Positions 58,876 through 64,000 of a DNA stretch of 64,000 nt are shown here, in pieces (position 1 is the stretch's first letter; each line of letters begins with the position of its first letter). The notes under the pieces are model-generated. The model saw only the letters and a program-made list of their open reading frames with translations. It did no database searches and was not told the origin of the DNA. The position numbers and the translations under genes are program-made. This DNA is from UBA1181 sp045600225 (GTDB taxonomy: Bacteria; Bacteroidota; Bacteroidia; Bacteroidales; Paludibacteraceae), in NCBI GenBank assembly GCA_045600225.1, contig JAZRXL010000075.1, forward strand, positions 4,102 through 68,101, read 5' to 3'.

Positions 58876-60309
58876 ATGGTTAAATTTAGGAGTAAAATCG
58901 TAGCGTGGATGTTGATTCCGTGTTTGACATTCACTTCGTGTGATAGTGACACATTCGACGAAGTTATGAGTGTGGTGGATGAGATCTTAAACTTGTTCTT
59001 TGGATATGACAAGGAAAAGGAGGATGTTGATGATCAGGAGAAGGCTACAGACGAGTCTGATATTGACGTTAAAGGTAAAAAGAGTTGGGAGTCTGAATGT
59101 CCTCCTATTGGCAATCAAGGTCAATATGGTACGTGTGTGGCATGGGCAACAGCTTATGGATTAAAGACAACATTAAATGTTATTGATGGTAAATGGTCTA
59201 ATCCAAGTAGTTCATCACAACAATGTAGTCCAGTAGACCTTTGGCATTTGATTCCATCTTCTGGTAAGAGTACTCAATGCAACGGTTCTAACTTTGAACC
59301 TGCTTTGCAAGCTATGATCGACAAGGGTGTGGCTACAATGAATGAAGTTCCGTTTGCTAATAGCAAGATGGTTTGCGATAACGTGTCTGGTAAAGGTTCG
59401 TCTATCAAATTGGCACAATACCGTGTGGTGGCCTATAGCGCAGATATGAGTTCTAATGGTAAGTCTTATGGTATGACCAAGGAGAATATCAAATACTATT
59501 TGAACCAAGGGCCTCTTGTGTTTGGAGCTCAATTGGGTAACCGTTTTATGAGTTGGAATAGCAGTAGCGTCCTTACATACGATGATAAGACTTACAATGG
59601 TCAACATGCATACCACGCAATGCTATTGGTGGGATATGATGATGAAAGGAATGCATTCCGTGTTAGGAACTCATGGGGTTCGGATGGTTGGGGTGATAAA
59701 GGTTCTATTTGGATCGATTATGATTTCTTTGTGAACCAATTCTGCTTCGGTGTTTGGAGTGCAAGTAACTCTTCAGCTTCTACTGCGTCAGCTTCGATGA
59801 AGTCAACAAGTGGTAAGGATGTAAAGGTTACAGTCCTATCGGATAAGTCTATTGGTAATGGCTTGAGAACAGTGAAGTATTCAATCACAAACAAAGGCAA
59901 CTCTGCCATTGACACAGAGGATTACCCTATCTCTTACATTTTGTTCCGTTCAAAACACTTTGCAGAGAGATATGTAGTGATGGATAAGGCTGATAGTAAG
60001 ACAATCAATGTGGGCGAAACTGTTACGATGACACACACCTACTCTATTCCAGCAGAGGCTGAAGATGGTAAGTATTTCTTGGTGATGGTAGCAGATCCGA
60101 CTAATGAAATTGGAGATAAGAACAGAGACGACAACTTCTTCTTTGTAACTGGAGCAGCAGGTATGCCTCTTATGATGTCTCAGAACGCCTTGATGGATGT
60201 TCCTCAAACATTGTCTGAGGTTCGTACTTTGATTTGTGAGTCTAACAAGAATGCCTATAGCAATGGAGAGTTAGAGTATTTCTTGCAAAAAGAGAAAAAT
60301 AAGAAGTAA
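58876..60309 (+). CDS. Papain-like (C1) cysteine peptidase lipoprotein
   Basis: The 477-residue protein has a lipoprotein signal with Cys22 (FTSC), an acidic linker (about 45-65) and a C1-type peptidase domain (about 70-290): oxyanion Gln81, nucleophile Cys87 in QGQYGTCVAW, His247 in YHAMLLVGYD and Asn265 in VRNSWGSDGWGDKG. A C-terminal beta-sandwich (about 310-425) resembles CARDB-type domains (IGNGLRTVKYSITNKGNSAI). No long propeptide is visible. It should act at the outer surface or in the periplasm. A terminator follows, so the two lipoprotein genes form a closed unit. Confidence 0.88.
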   Translation: MVKFRSKIVAWMLIPCLTFTSCDSDTFDEVMSVVDEILNLFFGYDKEKEDVDDQEKATDESDIDVKGKKSWESECPPIGNQGQYGTCVAWATAYGLKTTLNVIDGKWSNPSSSSQQCSPVDLWHLIPSSGKSTQCNGSNFEPALQAMIDKGVATMNEVPFANSKMVCDNVSGKGSSIKLAQYRVVAYSADMSSNGKSYGMTKENIKYYLNQGPLVFGAQLGNRFMSWNSSSVLTYDDKTYNGQHAYHAMLLVGYDDERNAFRVRNSWGSDGWGDKGSIWIDYDFFVNQFCFGVWSASNSSASTASASMKSTSGKDVKVTVLSDKSIGNGLRTVKYSITNKGNSAIDTEDYPISYILFRSKHFAERYVVMDKADSKTINVGETVTMTHTYSIPAEAEDGKYFLVMVADPTNEIGDKNRDDNFFFVTGAAGMPLMMSQNALMDVPQTLSEVRTLICESNKNAYSNGELEYFLQKEKNKK

Positions 60310-60350
60310 GACATAAATTTTTAGAATTGAAATAATAATATGTGTTTAGG

Positions 60351-60382
60351 GAGGTGAATCCGTGAGGATTCGCCTCTTTTTT
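60351..60382 (+). terminator. Terminator of the lipoprotein pair
   Basis: An 11-bp stem with one G.U pair (60351-60361 with 60366-60376) and a GTGA loop is followed by six T. The T-tract overlaps the end of the convergent exonuclease gene. Confidence 0.85.
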
Positions 60383-61118
60383 ATACTGGAGATGACGGTG
60401 TTTGTTCAATGTTTTCACTTGATATGATGGGGAGTCCGGATAGTTTTAGGAAGACCTGTACTGTTGCAATAACATCATCCTCACAGTATTGGGAGATCCT
60501 ATTTAGATCTCTCTCTTGGTAATAGACACGATAAACGTCACTTCCATCCATTCCTTTTTTGGGCGATTCTATGTTTAAGGCATTGCATAATAGTTTTAGT
60601 GATGTGTAGTGTTTGTAATCTCCAAACTTCCACATCTCCATGGTGTCGATTACGGGACTATCCCACTTCTTATTCCTGGCATTCAGTAGTATTTGTGGCA
60701 ACGGAATATTGTTTATGATCATCCGACGAGCAATGTAGGGCACGTCGAACTCACGAATGTTGTGACCGCAAAGAGAATAGTTCTTTCCATTGAGTTTGTG
60801 TAGCAGTTGGGCGAACGATTCTAACACTTTGGCTTCATCCTCCCCATAAATCGATTTTAAACGCATTTTAAGCTCGTTTCCTTCTTTGTGAAGGTATGAT
60901 ATGGATATGCAGGCAATCTTGCCAAATTCGGCAAATAACCCCATGTCAGGCAGACAATTCTCTGCGGTGCTGTCGTTTGTGTATTTTTCGGGTGCCCTTT
61001 TTTTGATTTGATCGTATTTCTCTTGCCAAAGAGTGGCAACATCTTCCCTCAATTCACTGTAATACTCGGTTTGTGAAACGGTCTCCACATCAATAAATAG
61101 AATTTTCTCAATGTTCAT
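60381..61118 (-). CDS. 3'-5' exonuclease of the PolB-related (PF10108-like) type
   Basis: The 245-residue protein has the DnaQ-like acidic motifs: ExoI FIDVETVSQ (Asp10, Glu12), ExoII GHNIREFDVPYI, and ExoIII YCEDDVIATVQVF near 214-226. The order and spacing fit the stand-alone exonuclease related to the proofreading domain of DNA polymerase B. It is probably involved in DNA or RNA processing. A -7 element TATTTTTG lies at 61166-61159. Confidence 0.88.
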   Translation of the reverse strand: MNIEKILFIDVETVSQTEYYSELREDVATLWQEKYDQIKKRAPEKYTNDSTAENCLPDMGLFAEFGKIACISISYLHKEGNELKMRLKSIYGEDEAKVLESFAQLLHKLNGKNYSLCGHNIREFDVPYIARRMIINNIPLPQILLNARNKKWDSPVIDTMEMWKFGDYKHYTSLKLLCNALNIESPKKGMDGSDVYRVYYQERDLNRISQYCEDDVIATVQVFLKLSGLPIISSENIEQTPSSPV

Positions 61119-61288
61119 AAATAGATTTTTTTAGGCAGAAACTATAAATATGTTGTTGCAAAAATAGATAAATTTATTTATAAGCTAAAATTATTAGTAT
61201 TTATTATAATAAGAGGACACTCCGAAAATTGTATAACAACTTCCGGGGTGTCCATCAAAATGGATGTCTTTTTAGGTTTTGGTAAGGA
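61119..61288. other. Gene-free stretch with an unassigned hairpin before the grpE control region
   Basis: Part of a 308-bp interval without genes (61119-61426). It holds the exonuclease -7 element (61166-61159) and a 10-bp stem with one mismatch, GGACACTCCG (61215-61224) with CGGGGTGTCC, enclosing about 18 bases and ending near 61252. No T-run follows on the plus strand. It resembles the terminators in this window but has no gene to terminate. Confidence 0.5.
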
Positions 61289-61371
61289 TGTCACATCTGC
61301 CAAAATTTCAGTCTTTGTCCTGTCAAAATCTGCCATTCTGTGCTTTTTTAAGGAATGGCAAAGTAATTGGT
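61289..61371 (+). promoter_or_regulatory. grpE control region: phased TGTCA/TGCCA repeats, inverted repeat and -24/-12-like promoter
   Basis: Two similar units, TGTCA-N4-TGCCA (61289-61302) and TGTCA-N5-TGCCA (61321-61335), lie 32-33 bp apart. The inverted repeat TGCCATTC (61331-61338) with GAATGGCA (61353-61360) follows. The right arm starts TGGCA-AAGTAA-TTGGT (61356-61371), which matches the sigma-54 consensus TGGCAC-N5-TTGCW at 10 of the 11 informative places except C6 and C15. No TAnnTTTG element is present in this stretch. The mode of control is inference. Confidence 0.5.
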
Positions 61372-61426
61372 ATTATTAATATATGAGTTTTATAATCAGT
61401 ATGTAAATAAGAAAAAGAAAATAGTT

Positions 61427-62011
61427 ATGTTTGGTTCAAAAAAAGAAAACGAGGAGCAATCTTCTGTAAATGAAGAGGTTAAAGATCAAAATGCAACAGA
61501 GGAAGTAAATAATGAGGCTTCTGATGAGACAAACAATGCTGGAGAGTCAACTGACAATAAGGCAGAATTGGATGCATTGAAAGAAAAATGCGAAACAATG
61601 CATAATGATTATTTGAGATTGTATGCTGATTTTGACAACTATAAGAAGAGAGCCTTGAAAGATAAGGCAGAGTTGATTAAGTCTGCAGGAGAAAATATTT
61701 TCAATAACATACTTCCTTTGATTGATGATTTTGAGCGTGCGTTGAAGGCAATGGAGACTGCTGATAATGTTGATTCGGTAAAGGAAGGTGTGGATTTGAT
61801 TTACAATAAGTTTATCAACTTCTTGTCTCAAAATGGTGTTAAGCCAATTGATACAGAGGCAAAGGATTTTGATACTGATTTCCACGAGGCAATAGCGAAG
61901 ATTCCTGCTCCGACAGAGGATTTGAAAGGAAAGGTAATCGACTGTACACAAAAGGGTTACATGTTGAATGAGAAGGTGATTCGCTATGCAAAAGTAGTTG
62001 TTGGTGAATAA
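61427..62011 (+). CDS. grpE: GrpE nucleotide exchange factor
   Basis: The 194-residue protein has an acidic, disordered N-terminus (about 1-45), a long coiled-coil (ALKEKCETMHNDYLRLYADFDNYKKRALKDK in two blocks) and the C-terminal beta domain (FDTDFHEAIAKIP; VIDCTQKGYMLNEKVIRYAKVVV). It releases ADP from DnaK. The ATG at 61427 (MFGSKKENEE) is chosen; an in-frame start at 61367 lies inside the promoter. dnaJ follows after 11 bases; dnaK is not in the window, as is common in Bacteroidota. Confidence 0.95.
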   Translation: MFGSKKENEEQSSVNEEVKDQNATEEVNNEASDETNNAGESTDNKAELDALKEKCETMHNDYLRLYADFDNYKKRALKDKAELIKSAGENIFNNILPLIDDFERALKAMETADNVDSVKEGVDLIYNKFINFLSQNGVKPIDTEAKDFDTDFHEAIAKIPAPTEDLKGKVIDCTQKGYMLNEKVIRYAKVVVGE

Positions 62012-62022
62012 AATTTATTACG

Positions 62023-63171
62023 ATGGAAAAGAGAGATTATTATGAAGTGTTGGGCGTCTCTAAAACGGCGACTGACGATGAAATAAAGAAGGCTTATCGT
62101 AAGAAAGCCATCCAATATCACCCAGATAAGAATCCTGGAGATAAGGAGGCAGAAGAGAAGTTTAAAGAGGCAGCCGAAGCTTATGAGGTATTGAGTAATG
62201 CAGATAAGCGTGCTCGTTATGATCGCTTTGGCCATGCAGGTATGAGCGGAAGTGCTGGTGGTGGCTTCAATGGTGGAGGTATGTCTATGGAGGATATCTT
62301 CTCTAACTTTGGAGACTTGTTTGGAGGCCACTTTGGTAGTTTCTTCGGAGGCGGTTTTGGCGGAGGAAGTTCTTCATCTGCCACTCGAAGAGGTTCTGAT
62401 TTGCGCGTGCGTGTAAAGTTGAACTTAAAAGAGGTTTCTACAGGTGTTGAGAAGAAGCTTAAGGTCAAGAAATATGTAAAATGTACCCATTGTAACGGTA
62501 CAGGAGCAGAAGGCAATAATTACTCTACTTGTAACACTTGTAAAGGTACTGGTCGCGTGACTCGTGTACAAAACACTATGTTTGGTGCAATGCAGACACA
62601 AAGCGTTTGTCCTGATTGTGGTGGCGAAGGTAAGATCATTACTAAGAAATGTCCTCATTGTAGTGGAAATGGCGTTGTTGTAGATGAGGAGATCATTACA
62701 GTGAACATTCCGGCAGGTGTTATGGAAGGAATGCAAATTCCATTGAGAGGTAAAGGTAATGCAGCTCGTCACGGAGGTGTTAATGGAGATTTGTACATCG
62801 CTATTGAGGAGGAGGCACATCCAGAGTTGATACGTGATGAGAATGATTTGATTTACAATCTATTGTTGCCATTGCCAACAGCGGTAACTGGAGGTACTGT
62901 AGAGGTTCCAACCGTTGATTCTAAGGTAAAGGTTAAGATCGATGCAGGAACGCAGCCTGGAAAGGTTTTGAGACTAAAAGGAAAGGGTCTGCCAAGCGTT
63001 AATAGCTATGGTACAGGAGATCTTTTGGTGAATATAGGTGTTTATATTCCAGAGAAGATCAGTAAGGATGAGAGCAAGATATTTGAAGAGTTGTCTAAGT
63101 CTTCAAATATGACCCCAACAGAGAGCGCTAAGAAGAGCTTCTCAGACCGCTTTAAAAAGATGTTTAGCTAA
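62023..63171 (+). CDS. dnaJ: Chaperone protein DnaJ
   Basis: The 382-residue co-chaperone has the J domain with HPD in YHPDKNPGD (near 31-39), a Gly/Phe region (about 72-125), four zinc motifs CTHCNGTG, CNTCKGTG, CPDCGGEG and CPHCSGNG (about 152-212) and the C-terminal substrate-binding domains. The type is class I DnaJ. It lies 11 bases after grpE in one operon under the region at 61289-61371. Confidence 0.97.
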   Translation: MEKRDYYEVLGVSKTATDDEIKKAYRKKAIQYHPDKNPGDKEAEEKFKEAAEAYEVLSNADKRARYDRFGHAGMSGSAGGGFNGGGMSMEDIFSNFGDLFGGHFGSFFGGGFGGGSSSSATRRGSDLRVRVKLNLKEVSTGVEKKLKVKKYVKCTHCNGTGAEGNNYSTCNTCKGTGRVTRVQNTMFGAMQTQSVCPDCGGEGKIITKKCPHCSGNGVVVDEEIITVNIPAGVMEGMQIPLRGKGNAARHGGVNGDLYIAIEEEAHPELIRDENDLIYNLLLPLPTAVTGGTVEVPTVDSKVKVKIDAGTQPGKVLRLKGKGLPSVNSYGTGDLLVNIGVYIPEKISKDESKIFEELSKSSNMTPTESAKKSFSDRFKKMFS

Positions 63172-63176
63172 TTTTA

Positions 63177-63827
63177 TTAATCGTTATTAGGCAAGAACTC
63201 ATCATAGGTCTTGTCTGAATAGAATACAACGATTTTCTTTACATAATGATGAGGAGTTTTACGAGAGTAAGATTCCTCATTATTTTTAGGTTGAATGATT
63301 TCTTCTTGTTTTGAATTTGTAGCAGACGATTGTACTGGAGTCTCTTCAATCTTTTTTTCTGGATTGACAGTGATGGAGGCAACAGGGTTCTGATTTTCAT
63401 TATCCGAATCTTTTTCTTCCTCTTTTTGATTTTCTTCTGATTTTGGAAGCTCTGAATTGGTCGTTACATTTTCTACATCATTATCCTTTTCTTTTAACTC
63501 GTTTTCTGTGCTTTCGTTCGATAAAGTATCCGGATTATCGGCAAATAAGTCAGCCATTTCGAGTTGAACCGGTGTTTTTTTTGCTATATTTTCTTGATTT
63601 TCAGATGATTCAAGTGATTTTTTATAGGTGTCTCCATTTCCGAAAAGTAGCCAATCTGAGGAAATATTAGGGTATGCTTTCAGAACTTTGGTAACAATAT
63701 CAAGAGTTATTTGATTTCTGCCACTTTTAATGTGAGAAATTTGTGCAGGTTGTACACCAATGCGAAAAGCGAACTCTGTAGTTGTTAACTGAGAATCTTC
63801 TAAAACCTTTAAAAATCTGTCTTTCAT
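63177..63827 (-). CDS. XRE-family regulator with long acidic low-complexity region
   Basis: This 216-residue protein has an N-terminal helix-turn-helix (about 1-65: TTTEFAFRIGVQPAQISHIKSGRNQITLDIVTKVL in two blocks; SSDWLLFGNGDTY), then about 115 residues rich in Glu, Asn, Ser and Lys, and a conserved-looking C-terminus (KKIVVFYSDKTYDEFLPND). The HTH half is like other Bacteroidales XRE regulators whose DNA targets are unknown. It is convergent to dnaJ, 5 bases apart. Its promoter is at 63847-63877, and repeated ACAAAAGTAAA motifs lie further upstream. Confidence 0.8.
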   Translation of the reverse strand: MKDRFLKVLEDSQLTTTEFAFRIGVQPAQISHIKSGRNQITLDIVTKVLKAYPNISSDWLLFGNGDTYKKSLESSENQENIAKKTPVQLEMADLFADNPDTLSNESTENELKEKDNDVENVTTNSELPKSEENQKEEEKDSDNENQNPVASITVNPEKKIEETPVQSSATNSKQEEIIQPKNNEESYSRKTPHHYVKKIVVFYSDKTYDEFLPNND

Positions 63828-63846
63828 AATGTAAAATTTAACGATA

Positions 63847-63877
63847 CAAATGTAATATTAATTTATTTACAAAACAA
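63847..63877 (-). promoter_or_regulatory. Promoter of the XRE regulator gene
   Basis: TTG (63877-63875), a 20-base spacer and TACATTTG (63854-63847) on the minus strand fit the Bacteroidetes consensus. Transcription would start near 63841, 14 bases before the ATG. Confidence 0.55.
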
Positions 63878-63887
63878 CAAATTGATA

Positions 63888-63997
63888 AACAAAAGTAAAA
63901 TTACATAAGTAAAGTATACAACATTACAAAAGTAAATAATCTGTAATAGTATACAAAAGTAAATGTAATTATATGTTTACAAGATTACAAAAGGTGT
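63888..63997. repeat. Repeated ACAAAAGTAAA motifs upstream of the XRE gene
   Basis: CAAAAGTA occurs at 63890-63897, 63927-63934 and 63954-63961, with degenerate copies at 63904-63911 and 63988-63995. On the minus strand each perfect copy reads TACTTTTG, which also fits the -7 element TAnnTTTG. The array may continue beyond the window edge. Confidence 0.5.
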
Positions 63998-64000
63998 ATA

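Noticed and set aside
61427..63171. Missing dnaK beside grpE-dnaJ as an anomaly
   Set aside because: A grpE-dnaJ pair separate from dnaK is common in Bacteroidota.
63841..64000. CRISPR-like array at the right edge
   Set aside because: The repeated units are only about 8-11 bases, A/T-rich and irregularly spaced (37 and 27 bases), and no cas genes are present.

Overview
This is a low-GC chromosomal window from a Bacteroidota bacterium, most likely an anaerobic Bacteroidales that degrades plant polysaccharide. The evidence is the family-level gene content (trigger factor-clpP-clpX-recQ order, Bacteroidetes-type SdhC, DUF2520-KdsC-UbiA run), leaders without Shine-Dalgarno sites, many promoters of the Bacteroidetes form TTTG-N19..21-TAnnTTTG, a one-piece pyruvate:ferredoxin oxidoreductase (anaerobic pyruvate oxidation), and secreted enzymes ending in domains that resemble type IX secretion (T9SS) sorting signals. 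Genus and species cannot be named from sequence alone. No rRNA, tRNA, CRISPR array, IS element or prophage was seen.

Layout. 1-5.9 kb: 5' part of a thioredoxin, a large two-esterase CBM6 protein (CE6 plus CE1 type) and an acyl-CoA ligase. 6-9.5 kb: nifJ. 10-20 kb: an AsmA-like protein with an 11-residue-repeat tail, a CvfB-like S1 protein, tig, clpP, clpX, recQ and a small unknown protein. 20-23 kb: metY-cysK-rrf2, probably a cysteine/methionine sulfhydrylation unit with its regulator and an operator over the metY promoter. 23-29.6 kb: HAD protein, membrane protein, recR and an HSDR_N-type nuclease-fold protein on the minus strand; holA, engB, an acyltransferase, a GT2 and a DUF3108 protein on the plus strand. 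29.8-34.5 kb: an AlbA_2/ATPase-like regulator with four phased operator-like pentamers, a DUF436 protein, a candidate free-standing small RNA, and an LTA-synthase-like phosphoglycerol transferase.

34.5-37.2 kb: a compact minus-strand operon with a His/Cys-rich membrane protein, an ECF sigma factor, an SdhC-type cytochrome b without its usual partners, a glutathione peroxidase and two small proteins. 37.3-43.9 kb: a xylan-side-chain cluster (one esterase, two GH43 enzymes with CBM6 modules), all with T9SS-like C-termini. 44-50.4 kb: DUF486 protein, manC, an undescribed coiled-coil protein coupled to a DUF4112-like membrane protein, and an SF1 helicase. 50.5-57.7 kb: GH53 endo-galactanase, then a long minus-strand run with a peptide transporter, floA, a UbiA prenyltransferase, kdsC-like phosphatase, DUF2520, a membrane protein, a nitroreductase and a DUF4359-like protein. 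57.8-64 kb: a co-transcribed pair of lipoproteins (pentapeptide-like and papain-like), an exonuclease, grpE-dnaJ behind an unusual phased-repeat promoter region, and an XRE regulator preceded by repeated -7-like motifs.

The strongest leads for undescribed biology are the sRNA at about 32.2 kb, the exact 21-bp operator array upstream of the AlbA_2 protein, the phased TGTCA/TGCCA repeats with a -24/-12-like promoter before grpE, the sigma/metal-rich-membrane-protein/orphan-SdhC/peroxidase operon, the coiled-coil plus DUF4112-like pair, and the lipoprotein pair. All functional calls are from reading motifs; no database search was possible.
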